From Candidatus Sulfotelmatobacter sp. (lineage in GTDB: Bacteria > Acidobacteriota > Terriglobia > Terriglobales > SbA1), in the NCBI GenBank assembly GCA_030151135.1, contig JASLEQ010000206.1:1-5428 (forward strand): a stretch of DNA of 5,428 nucleotides. The letters run 5' to 3'. The notes beneath the pieces are model-generated. The model made no database searches, was not told where the DNA came from, and saw only the letters and a list, made by a program, of their open reading frames with translations. Made by a program: the position numbers and the translations under genes. This document shows, piece after piece, positions 1 through 5,428 of the stretch. How positions within the stretch are numbered: position 1 is the first letter of the stretch; every line of letters begins with the position of its first letter.

Positions 1-389
1 TTTGGAATTGGGACGTGGCCGAAGCGTTCATCGGCTCAGACTTTGCGAACATCAAACGCTATAAGGAATTCGAGATCTCGCCGCGCGGCGAGTGGGTCGA
101 CCTGGATATTGACCTCGACCGGCAACACGACGACAGCGGCTGGAAATGGAATTCCGGCTTCGAGGTTTCGGCGCGCATCGATCAGGCGGCGCACGTTTGG
201 TATGGAGCGATGAAAATTCCATACGCTTCCATCGATACGCGCCCGGCCCAGGTCGGCAATACCCTTCGCATCAATCTTTTCCGATGTCAGGGGGCGAGTC
301 CGGATCGAAAATATCTTGCCTGGCAGCCGCCGATGCGTGACGGCTTTCATACGCCAGAGAAGTTTGGAACTCTGAAACTGGTGAAGTGA
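1..389 (+). CDS. Carbohydrate-binding family 9-like domain protein, C-terminal part (5' end outside window)
   Basis: The reading frame is open from base 3 and runs about 128 codons to TGA at 387-389; the true start lies upstream of the window. The visible part resembles the second half of a CBM9-like beta-sandwich (the family often annotated as 'carbohydrate-binding family 9-like'). Supporting stretches are DVAEAFIGSDF near the start, YKEFEISPRGEWVDLDID, then WNSGFEVSARID, WYGAMKIPYASI, LRINLFRC, and the typical ending AWQPP...FHTPEKFGTLKL. The protein stops just after this domain, so the domain is C-terminal; whether it stands alone or is fused to a catalytic or beta-barrel part cannot be seen. 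Members of this family are usually exported and are presumed to bind glycans, but binding has been shown for few of them. The gene converges on the amidohydrolase gene with a 62-base gap. The domain call is fairly secure; the function is not. Confidence 0.8.
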   Translation, partial: WNWDVAEAFIGSDFANIKRYKEFEISPRGEWVDLDIDLDRQHDDSGWKWNSGFEVSARIDQAAHVWYGAMKIPYASIDTRPAQVGNTLRINLFRCQGASPDRKYLAWQPPMRDGFHTPEKFGTLKLVK

Positions 390-451
390 AAGCTGCATCG
401 AGTTCCACGGCGAAGCCCATCATCGCGCTCGAATACGGCTGCACCCACGGA

Positions 452-1801
452 TTAATCTCGCGGGAAATCATCGGCACGCGCCGGCAAACCTTCTCCTTTG
501 TCCAGCACGTTGAAATATTGGGGACGCGCTTTTTCCCACTCGACCATGCTGAGACCTGAAGGATCGTAAGAAATACGTCCGGCGCGAATGGTCATACGCG
601 CCGTGAGTTTCAGGTTTCCATCCATGCGCGCAACCCCGCAATCGATGTAGCTGAAATGACCCTTCTCCAGATCGAGGACCGCAATGTCAGCGTCTTTGCC
701 GACGGTCAATGTCCCCAGGTCTGGCCGGCGAATTTCGGAAGCGGGATTAACCGTCGACCTGCGAACGATGTCATCCAGCGGTACGCCCATGTTGAGGAAT
801 TTCGACATCACATTCGTCATGCTGACGACCCGGTAATCGCCCATGTGCAAATCGGTGGACATGGAGTCAGGGATGAATCCTTGTTTTACCGCGGGAACCG
901 CAGCGCGGAACCAGAAACTGCCCGCGCCGTGTCCAACATCGAAAATCACCCCGCGCGCTCGCGCTTCCGCCAATGCAGGATTTAATTTTCCGTCCGGCAA
1001 AATAATGGGGAATTGCTGCGCAAAAACGTGTGTGTGAATATCGCCAGGCCGCATTTTCTTCAGAATCAGATCTTCATAGGTCCGATCCGGACGCGGCCAA
1101 AAATCGTACATAACCGGAACATTGGCCAGCGTCGCGCATTCGATCGCGCGGTCGACGGCCGCCCATGGCACGTGCTCCGCGTCCCATGGCAGCGAAGTCC
1201 AGTAGTGCGCTGTCTTCACGCCGACGATGAAGTCGCGGTATCGAGCGATCGTAGCGGCGCAAGCCTTCGGGTCCATCTCATCGAGACTCTGTTCAAGGCC
1301 GCCATCCATGCCGTTTCCGACGATGTTCAGGAATGCGAGCACGCGCACGACGGAACGATCGATGACCTCTTCTTTTTCTTGCAGAAATGTTTCGGCGCCT
1401 GCGGTCCCCGCGTCGACGATGGTCGTGACTCCCGACTCCAGCGCCATATCGGCCGGAATGCCTAGGGGAAGAAGGTGTACGCGCGCATCGGGCGCAAACC
1501 AGTTCAGAGGCGCCCCGCCATGGCCGATGTGATAGTGGATGTCAATCAGTCCGGGAGTGACATATAACTTCGACACGTCCACGACTTTCCCCGCCTGCTC
1601 CGCCGGAATATTTTTCTCAACAGCCGCGATCTTCCCCTGCAGTATCGCAACATCACGAACGTCATCCACGTGATTCGCGGGATCGATGACGTGTCCACCC
1701 TTCAGGAGCAGATCGTAATGCGGAGGATTTTGAGCGACAGCAGTGAGAGAAAGTGCGACCACAATGACGGCGGCAGACACGATTGCGAATAAGTTTTTCA
1801 T
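452..1801 (-). CDS. Secreted amidohydrolase/deacetylase family metallohydrolase
   Basis: This encodes a 449-residue protein of the amidohydrolase superfamily (dihydroorotase/D-aminoacylase-like group, near the EF_0837/Atu3266 type), a TIM-barrel metal-dependent hydrolase acting on amide or ester bonds. The start at 1801 is chosen because it opens directly on a Sec signal peptide (MKNLFAIVSA, hydrophobic core, AVAQ cleavage region near residue 24); the longer frame to 1927 would bury it. Visible motifs are an N-terminal beta segment LLLKGGHVIDPANHVDD (31-47), the HxH metal site at H89/H91 in GLIDIHYHIG, the candidate carboxylated lysine K196 in VGVKTAHYW, H258 in RPGDIHTHVF, DVGHG at 288-292, and catalytic D317 in STDLH. 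The beta-5 ligand, normally His in VMVH, is D233 in PVMYDFW. The end, GKDADIAVLDLEKG, is the usual C-terminal composite-domain strand. The substrate is unknown; annotations such as dihydroorotase would be over-specific. The Shine-Dalgarno signal is weak (GAAGAA). Confidence 0.88.
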   Translation of the reverse strand: MKNLFAIVSAAVIVVALSLTAVAQNPPHYDLLLKGGHVIDPANHVDDVRDVAILQGKIAAVEKNIPAEQAGKVVDVSKLYVTPGLIDIHYHIGHGGAPLNWFAPDARVHLLPLGIPADMALESGVTTIVDAGTAGAETFLQEKEEVIDRSVVRVLAFLNIVGNGMDGGLEQSLDEMDPKACAATIARYRDFIVGVKTAHYWTSLPWDAEHVPWAAVDRAIECATLANVPVMYDFWPRPDRTYEDLILKKMRPGDIHTHVFAQQFPIILPDGKLNPALAEARARGVIFDVGHGAGSFWFRAAVPAVKQGFIPDSMSTDLHMGDYRVVSMTNVMSKFLNMGVPLDDIVRRSTVNPASEIRRPDLGTLTVGKDADIAVLDLEKGHFSYIDCGVARMDGNLKLTARMTIRAGRISYDPSGLSMVEWEKARPQYFNVLDKGEGLPARADDFPRD

Positions 1802-1865
1802 CAATTCTTCATGGCCCTCATAATTTTGTCGAAGCGAAAGTTTATTCGCATGAGACAGGATTGTC

Positions 1866-1894
1866 ATTAGTGATGAACAGCGCAGTGTTGTAAA
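1866..1894 (-). promoter_or_regulatory. Candidate sigma70-type promoter for the amidohydrolase gene
   Basis: Read on the minus strand, TTTACA (1894-1889, 5 of 6 to the -35 consensus) is followed after exactly 17 bases by ACTAAT (1871-1866, 4 of 6 to the -10 consensus). Transcription would start near 1859, giving a leader of about 58 bases before the chosen start at 1801. This was found by eye in an AT-richer stretch and has no experimental support. It also supports the 1801 start, because the longer frame to 1927 would begin upstream of the promoter. Confidence 0.4.
1876..1889. promoter_or_regulatory. Candidate operator dyad AACA-N6-TGTT
   Basis: AACA and TGTT arms are separated by six bases and lie between the -10 and -35 boxes of the minus-strand promoter candidate, where a repressor could block it. 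A second inverted pair, CAGCG (1878-1882) and CGCTG (1896-1900), overlaps it. The arms are short and the spacing is only typical of dimeric regulators in a general way; no regulator gene is in the window. Confidence 0.2.
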
Positions 1895-1916
1895 CCGCTG
1901 ACTGCTGGCGTAATCT
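1888..1916 (+). promoter_or_regulatory. Weak candidate promoter for the DUF362-propeller-ApbE operon
   Basis: TTGTAA (1888-1893, 4 of 6) and TAATCT (1911-1916, only 3 of 6) stand 17 bases apart, upstream of the start at 1975. The -35 box lies on top of the -35 box of the opposite-strand candidate, so the two would be mutually exclusive if both are real. The match is poor and could be chance. A promoter for the plus-strand cluster is expected somewhere in 1802-1974, but its exact position is uncertain. Confidence 0.2.
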
Positions 1917-1927
1917 GATCGGCTCAT

Positions 1928-1943
1928 TGAAAATTAAATTTCA
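1928..1943. promoter_or_regulatory. Imperfect AT-rich palindrome in the divergent region
   Basis: TGAAAATTAAATTTCA pairs at 7 of 8 positions around its centre, with one A/A mismatch. It lies about 32 bases upstream of the DUF362 start and downstream of the plus-strand promoter candidate, a position suited to a repressor operator. It is too short and U-poor to be a terminator. AT-rich 16-base palindromes also arise by chance, so this is only a candidate. Confidence 0.25.
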
Positions 1944-1966
1944 TCAGGCAAGAAAGAGCAGCATAC

Positions 1967-1971
1967 AAGGA
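1967..1971 (+). promoter_or_regulatory. Ribosome binding site AAGGA that fixes the DUF362 start
   Basis: AAGGA sits three bases before ATG at 1975, a good Shine-Dalgarno core though with a short spacer. It supports 1975 over the in-frame TTG at 1927, which would add 16 residues in front of the twin-arginine motif. Confidence 0.55.
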
Positions 1972-1974
1972 ATC

Positions 1975-3129
1975 ATGGATCGTCGCAGTTTCGTAAAAGC
2001 TGGTTGTCTTGGTAGCGCCTCTCTATTATTGCCGGGTCTGGATCCAATGCTGCGCGGAGAGACTGCTCCTGCGGTGCCCGCGATTGAAGTGCATGGAATG
2101 CCCGGCTACCAACCTTCCCCCCTTGGAATGCCCGGATTATTTCCCGGTCGAGTCGTTGAGATTCGAGATCCCAAAGCCATCGTACGCAACCGCGTCTCAC
2201 AGCCAATTGTGAGCCGTCTGCTCGACCAGGCAATGAAAGGGTTAACGGGAGCAACCTCAGGTCGAGAGGCTTGGGCAAGTTTTGTCGAACCAAAAGATGT
2301 TGTCGGGATCAAGATCAATCCATCCGGCGCCCCGGCCTGTTGTTCTTCTCCGGAAATCATCCGCGAGATCATCGCCGCCGTTGAGTCGGTTGGAGTGCCC
2401 AGGCGAAATATTTTGGTCTACGACCGATATTCGTACGAAATCGATACTGGAAGTTATCAGGCTCTACTGCCAACCGGCATTCGGATCGTCGGGATCCAGG
2501 ACGCTTTTGTGAGCGGCAGCGCCGGCTATGAGACCGGCATTTATTGCGAGGCCAGTTTTTTCGGCGAGTGGGAAACTAGATCGTACATGGCAACCGTGGT
2601 GGCACAAGAAGTAACAAAAATCATCAACGTGCCCACGATGAAAGACCACTCGGCTTCGGGAGTCACTGGGGCCCTGAAGAATCTTGCGTACGGAACATTT
2701 AACAACGTCGCGCGAACCCATCTTGCTCCTTACTCTTTCACGAATCCACTGATCGGATTCATGTGCACGGCTGAACCGCTGCGGTCGAAGGCCGTGCTTC
2801 ACGTCATGGATGGCATGCGTCAAGTTTGGCATGGAGGTCCGCTAACCCAGGTCCAGGAATTCATCGATCAACCCGGCATATTGATGGTGTCGACCGATCC
2901 GGTGGCGATGGATACTGTGGAACTTGCAGCGATCGATAAGAAACGGGCCGAGAAAGGCGCTCCCTCGGTGTGGGCCCGTGATCCGAGTAGCATCACTCCG
3001 GACACGAATGCCTTTTTTCACGATGCCGGCAAAAATCTGTTCTTCCGCCAGCCGGGACATATTGCGGCGGCGGGAAAACTTGGCCTCGGTATCGGCGATC
3101 TGAATCAGATTGATCATCGCGTTCTCTAA
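1975..3129 (+). CDS. Tat-signal DUF362 domain protein
   Basis: This 384-residue protein starts with a twin-arginine signal, MDRRSFVKAG followed by a short hydrophobic run (SASLLLPGL), so export in folded form by the Tat system is predicted. The body is a DUF362 (PF04015) domain: DVVGIKINPSGAP (108-120), EIIREIIAAVESVGVPRRNILVYDR (128-151), the family core INVPTMKDHSASG then VTGALKNL (218-237), VLHVMDGM (274-281), and STDPVAMDTVELAAID (306-321). DUF362 has no established general biochemical function; some relatives carry ferredoxin-type 4Fe-4S domains. Here no CxxCxxC cluster is present, only scattered cysteines including C122-C123. Cys11 in the signal is not in a lipobox (K at -3), so a lipoprotein is unlikely. 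A TGATS stretch (91-95) resembles an ApbE target core. It is the first gene of a tight cluster with a propeller and ApbE. Family assignment is secure; role unknown. Confidence 0.88.
   Translation: MDRRSFVKAGCLGSASLLLPGLDPMLRGETAPAVPAIEVHGMPGYQPSPLGMPGLFPGRVVEIRDPKAIVRNRVSQPIVSRLLDQAMKGLTGATSGREAWASFVEPKDVVGIKINPSGAPACCSSPEIIREIIAAVESVGVPRRNILVYDRYSYEIDTGSYQALLPTGIRIVGIQDAFVSGSAGYETGIYCEASFFGEWETRSYMATVVAQEVTKIINVPTMKDHSASGVTGALKNLAYGTFNNVARTHLAPYSFTNPLIGFMCTAEPLRSKAVLHVMDGMRQVWHGGPLTQVQEFIDQPGILMVSTDPVAMDTVELAAIDKKRAEKGAPSVWARDPSSITPDTNAFFHDAGKNLFFRQPGHIAAAGKLGLGIGDLNQIDHRVL
2094..2135 (+). repeat. Short direct repeat TGGAATGCCCGG, 30-base period, inside the DUF362 gene
   Basis: The 12-base sequence TGGAATGCCCGG occurs exactly at 2094-2105 and 2124-2135. 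The 30-base spacing is ten codons, so the protein reads GMPG twice (residues 41-44 and 51-54) within the linker between the Tat signal and the DUF362 core. A small in-frame duplication or a coincidence in a Gly/Pro-rich linker would both explain it. Confidence 0.6.
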
Positions 3130-3133
3130 GTCA

Positions 3134-4183
3134 ATGATCTCGGAACCAGCGGAATCCAAATCTCTTCGCAACTGGCCAACGTTACTAGGCGACAACGCGC
3201 GGACGGGTGGGCAGGGGCCGCATCCAGCACGTTCTCCTGAAAAAGCGCTCTGGCAGTTTCGCACCGGCGCAGTGCGCTCTGCCCCCGTTCTCGTTGATGG
3301 AATGTTGTACGTGACCTCGATGAGCGGGGTGGTCCACGCAATCGTTGCAGCTACCGGAGTTGCCGCATGGAAGTTTGATGCTCCGGATCCAGTGCATTCC
3401 ACCCCTTCTCTCTTTGGGAATTCGATCTTCTTCGGTTGCGATAATGGCAAGCTCTATTCCATCGACCGCAGCTCGGGCAAGAAGTTGTGGGAAGCGTCTT
3501 CCCAGGATGAAATCTGGGGCTCGGCAGCCGTTCGCGACGGGGTTGTCTATTTCGGAAGCGCGGATGGAACTCTCTATGCCGCGGACGCCGGAACCGGCAG
3601 CACGCGATGGTCACAGCGCCTCGGCGGAAGGATCTACTCGACGCCACACGCGGAAGAGCGGCACGTCTATGCCGGTTCCGGCGATGGAACTGTTTATTGC
3701 CTGGCAACGGATTCCGGAAAAATTGTTTGGGGGACGCCGACCGGCAACGGTATCGATTCCTCTCCAGCCGTGGCGGATGGCATCGTTGTCATCGGTTCTG
3801 AAGACTTTTTTGTTTATGCGCTGGATGCAGATACCGGAGAGGTCCGATGGAAGCACGAAACCGGGTTGGGCATCGCATCGTCCCCCGCGGTTTCAGGAAA
3901 CCTCGTCGTTGTCGGGAGCAAGGATGGGTTTCTATACGCCTTCGACCTTCGCAGCGGTCGATTGCGCTGGAAAACCGAGGTCGGCGAAGTCGTCACCACT
4001 CCAGCAGTGATTGGAGAGGGCGCAATCTGCATTCAGAGCGGAGGTCTGGTGGCTCTCGACCCAGGAAGCGGAAAGATCCTGTGGAGAGCAGGCCTCGGGG
4101 CGGCATTGCAATCTGTTCCCGTCCTCGCGGGCGGCTGCATTTACGTCGCAAGTTTAAGCGGTGAGATTTATGCGCTTCGATAA
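3134..4183 (+). CDS. PQQ-binding-like (BamB/YncE-style) eight-bladed beta-propeller protein
   Basis: This 349-residue protein is nearly all beta-propeller repeats with the form GSxDGxLYAxDxxTGxxxW. Repeats begin at residues 61, 101, 141, 181, 221 and 261, exactly 40 residues apart; a shorter seventh (QSGGLVALDPGSGKILW) begins at 301, and a final partial (ASLSGEIYALR) at 339. The N-terminal ALWQF strand (38-42) probably completes the last blade, giving eight blades with a velcro closure. Such domains are scaffolds or binding platforms; nothing here shows PQQ binding or dehydrogenase activity, so the family name should not be read as a function. The N-terminal segment NWPTLLGDNARTG matches the common WPxxxGDxxRTG lead-in of these proteins. 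ATG 3134 is preferred; TTG at 3110 is the only other in-frame start before a stop at 3101. Neither gives a signal peptide. No clear Shine-Dalgarno is seen; the 4-base gap to the DUF362 stop suggests translational coupling. Confidence 0.87.
   Translation: MISEPAESKSLRNWPTLLGDNARTGGQGPHPARSPEKALWQFRTGAVRSAPVLVDGMLYVTSMSGVVHAIVAATGVAAWKFDAPDPVHSTPSLFGNSIFFGCDNGKLYSIDRSSGKKLWEASSQDEIWGSAAVRDGVVYFGSADGTLYAADAGTGSTRWSQRLGGRIYSTPHAEERHVYAGSGDGTVYCLATDSGKIVWGTPTGNGIDSSPAVADGIVVIGSEDFFVYALDADTGEVRWKHETGLGIASSPAVSGNLVVVGSKDGFLYAFDLRSGRLRWKTEVGEVVTTPAVIGEGAICIQSGGLVALDPGSGKILWRAGLGAALQSVPVLAGGCIYVASLSGEIYALR
3314..4180 (+). repeat. Degenerate tandem coding repeat of 120 bases (propeller blades)
   Basis: The blade motif recurs every 120 bases from 3314 to 4033 in six copies with no insertion or deletion between them. 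It is followed by a contracted copy from 4034 and a partial one at 4148-4180. Conserved positions are the Asp-Gly turn, the Leu/Val-Tyr-Ala strand, the Thr/Ser-Gly turn and a final Trp (W79, W119, W159, W199, W239, W279, W317). The copies are diverged at DNA level, so this is a protein repeat rather than a recent DNA duplication. Confidence 0.8.
4160..4165 (+). promoter_or_regulatory. Ribosome binding site GGTGAG for the ApbE gene, inside the propeller gene
   Basis: GGTGAG ends four bases before ATG 4170 and matches part of the anti-Shine-Dalgarno complement. It supports ATG 4170 over GTG 4161, which itself forms part of this site. The site lies in the last codons of the propeller gene, so ribosomes finishing that gene would be well placed to start on ApbE. 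Confidence 0.5.
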
Positions 4184-5180
4184 GCAATGGGCGGTCGCGT
4201 TAATCCTACTGGCTTCTTCATTCATTTCAACCGCCCAAACCTCCGACCCGCAGGTTCTCGTCTATAAGAAGAAATACGTGATGGGCACGGTCTTCGAGAT
4301 CGCGGCCTATGCCGTATCCTCGGATCAAGCCGCATTCGCCATCGACAAGGCCTTTCACGAAATCGTCCGCATCGACGGCCTGATGAGCAACTACCAGCCG
4401 GACAGCGCACTCAGCATCTTGAATCGATCGGCTCACTTCCATGCCGAGAAAGTTCCACCGGACTTGTTTCGCGCGATCGAGAGAGCACTGCAGTTTTCAA
4501 AGCTCTCTGGCGGGCGATTCGATATCACAGTCGCTCCTCTGGTGAATTTATGGAAGGCAGCTTTGGCGGGCGATTCAATTCCAACCCCAGAGCAGCGCCA
4601 GAAGGCGGAAGCTTGTGTTGGATACGAAAAGATTGAATTGACGCCGCCGGACGAGGTCACATTTCACTCCTCCTGTCTGCAACTGGATTTAGGTGCCATC
4701 GGTAAGGGATACGCAGTGGAATCTGCATCAGGCATTCTGCGCGCTTCGGGAATTCGAAACGCATTTCTGAACGCCGGAGGAAGTTCGATTTTGGCGATGG
4801 GAAGTCCTCCCGGGCAGACCGCCTGGCTTGTGCACCTCCGCGATCCATCTCACAAGATCGACCCCTACGTCATGCTGAAGGATCAAAGCATCGCCACTTC
4901 AGAACAGACCGCTGGTTCGTTGCTGGGACCGGAATCTGCTGGTCACATCATTGATCCAGTTACAGGACGGCCTTCCGAGAGTCCGTTTTCAGTCACCGTC
5001 ATTACACCCTCGGCAATTCCTTCTGATGGGCTATCCACCACCTTGCTTCTTCTTGGTCCGAAAGCTGGTAAGCCGTTAGTCGCGGGGATGTCCAACATCT
5101 CCGCGATATGGATTTCGCCAAAGGCAGAAATCGAAACTGTGATGAACGGACCGCAGATTCATTTTGGTGGAAAGTCCTGA
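4170..5180 (+). CDS. apbE: FAD:protein FMN transferase, ApbE family, exported
   Basis: This 336-residue protein has the ApbE-family length. It uses FAD to attach FMN through a phosphoester bond to a Thr/Ser of extracytoplasmic flavoproteins and depends on Mg2+. An N-terminal signal peptide is clear (MRFDKQWAVALILLASSFIS, cleavage near TAQ at 21-23); no lipobox Cys is present, so it is probably soluble in the periplasm rather than a lipoprotein. Family motifs in order are YVMGTVFEIAAY (36-47), DGLMSNYQPDSALSILNR (69-86), GGRFDITVAPLVNLW (114-128), LDLGAIGKGYAVE (172-184), FLNAGGSSILAMG (199-211), SIATSEQ (240-246), HIIDPVTGRP (259-268), and the metal/catalytic segment SDGLST (285-290) with D286 and T290 kept. 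The usual ADALST is altered at two places but the key residues remain. The gene overlaps the propeller stop by 14 bases, so coupled translation is likely. Its protein substrate is not obvious in this window. Confidence 0.92.
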   Translation: MRFDKQWAVALILLASSFISTAQTSDPQVLVYKKKYVMGTVFEIAAYAVSSDQAAFAIDKAFHEIVRIDGLMSNYQPDSALSILNRSAHFHAEKVPPDLFRAIERALQFSKLSGGRFDITVAPLVNLWKAALAGDSIPTPEQRQKAEACVGYEKIELTPPDEVTFHSSCLQLDLGAIGKGYAVESASGILRASGIRNAFLNAGGSSILAMGSPPGQTAWLVHLRDPSHKIDPYVMLKDQSIATSEQTAGSLLGPESAGHIIDPVTGRPSESPFSVTVITPSAIPSDGLSTTLLLLGPKAGKPLVAGMSNISAIWISPKAEIETVMNGPQIHFGGKS

Positions 5181-5206
5181 TTGGCGGGGATACGAGAATA
5201 GAGTTC

Positions 5207-5428
5207 ATGCATATTAAACGAATCATCCTGTTGTGCTGTAGCGCACTGATCTGTCAGTTGGCTTGGAGTTCAGTATTCGTTAAGTGGACCGATGCCGCGT
5301 TACCTCCGGCCAGTTCACTTGGCGTGAGCGAAATTGTGGTTCCTTGGCAGCCGTCGATTCGTTCGGGTTTGCTGTCTACGGCAAAGAAACAGGGATATCG
5401 GGTCTATGTGGAAAGCTCGATGAAGCAG
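5207..5428 (+). CDS. Unidentified exported protein, N-terminal part (runs off window)
   Basis: An ATG at 5207 opens 74 codons without a stop to the end of the window. It begins MHIKRIILLCCSALICQLAW: two basic residues then a hydrophobic stretch of about 15, a convincing Sec signal peptide or membrane anchor. The cysteines at 10, 11 and 16 do not fit a lipobox. The mature start holds LPPASSLGVSEIVVPWQPS and then a predicted helix followed by GYRVYVES, a beta-alpha-beta pattern that could be the first unit of a TIM-barrel or similar domain, which is inference only. The gene follows the ApbE stop by 26 bases on the same strand, with a weak GAG Shine-Dalgarno at 5201-5203, so it is probably in the same operon. 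I do not recognise the family. As an exported neighbour of ApbE it could be a substrate or partner, but no target motif occurs in the visible part. Confidence 0.65.
   Translation, partial: MHIKRIILLCCSALICQLAWSSVFVKWTDAALPPASSLGVSEIVVPWQPSIRSGLLSTAKKQGYRVYVESSMKQ

Noticed and set aside
390..451. Terminator between the convergent CBM9-like and amidohydrolase genes
   Set aside because: Only a 5-base TCGAG/CTCGA pair with a 25-base loop was found and no T-run on either strand, so no intrinsic terminator can be supported.
1013..1465. 150-codon plus-strand open frame opposite the amidohydrolase
   Set aside because: It is antisense to a gene with clear catalytic motifs and has no domain signal of its own.
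1802..1927. N-terminal extension of the amidohydrolase to an ATG at 1927 on the minus strand
   Set aside because: It would put 42 polar residues in front of a clear signal peptide and would span the best candidate promoter. The start at 1801 is the better choice.
1927..1974. N-terminal extension of the DUF362 gene to a TTG at 1927
   Set aside because: The ATG at 1975 has an AAGGA site and begins right at the twin-arginine motif; the extension has neither.
2656..2685. SGVTGAL in the DUF362 core as a second flavinylation-like site
   Set aside because: It belongs to the conserved DUF362 family motif (KxHxxxGVTGALKNL) and lacks the final Thr/Ser of an ApbE target core.
2842..3450. 202-codon minus-strand open frame across the DUF362 and propeller genes
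   Set aside because: It lies opposite two well-supported genes and its translation has no recognisable domain or motif.
3345..4010. 221-codon plus-strand open frame inside the propeller gene
   Set aside because: It is an alternative frame of the repeat region; its length follows from the regular codon pattern of the blades and the translation looks like no known protein.
5207..5260. Lipoprotein signal in the last, partial gene
   Set aside because: The cysteines at residues 10, 11 and 16 are preceded by Leu, Cys and Ile, not by the Gly/Ala/Ser needed at -1 of a lipobox.

Overview
The window looks like chromosomal DNA from a Gram-negative soil-type bacterium, most likely an Acidobacteriota member or a relative. 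This is an inference from protein style only: a CBM9-like domain ending, a secreted amidohydrolase/deacetylase of a type familiar from acidobacterial genomes, and a Tat-exported DUF362 protein. Base composition is moderately GC-rich by eye. No rRNA, tRNA, CRISPR, insertion sequence or phage gene was seen.

Layout. Positions 1-389 (+) hold the C-terminal end of a carbohydrate-binding family 9-like protein whose start lies outside the window. It converges on a minus-strand gene (1801 down to 452) for a secreted metal-dependent amidohydrolase, with only 62 bases between the two stops. From 1802 to 1974 lies a divergent control region with candidate promoters on both strands and small dyads. From 1975 rightward is a compact plus-strand cluster that looks like one operon: a Tat-signal DUF362 protein (1975-3129), an eight-bladed PQQ-type beta-propeller (3134-4183, 4 bases after the previous stop), an exported ApbE-type FAD:protein FMN transferase (4170-5180, overlapping the propeller by 14 bases), and the start of an unidentified exported protein (5207 to beyond the window end, 26 bases after the ApbE stop).

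How the genes may work together. ApbE enzymes attach FMN covalently to Thr/Ser of extracytoplasmic redox proteins. The tight packing of the DUF362, propeller and ApbE genes suggests an envelope-located module, possibly redox-linked. No classical FMN_bind, NqrC/RnfG or NosR substrate is visible here. The DUF362 protein does carry a TGATS stretch that resembles the core of ApbE target motifs, but it lacks the usual upstream Asp, so this is a hypothesis only. The propeller has no recognisable signal peptide although its operon partners do, which leaves its location open. The amidohydrolase has the family metal-site motifs except that the expected beta-strand-5 histidine is aspartate (D233).
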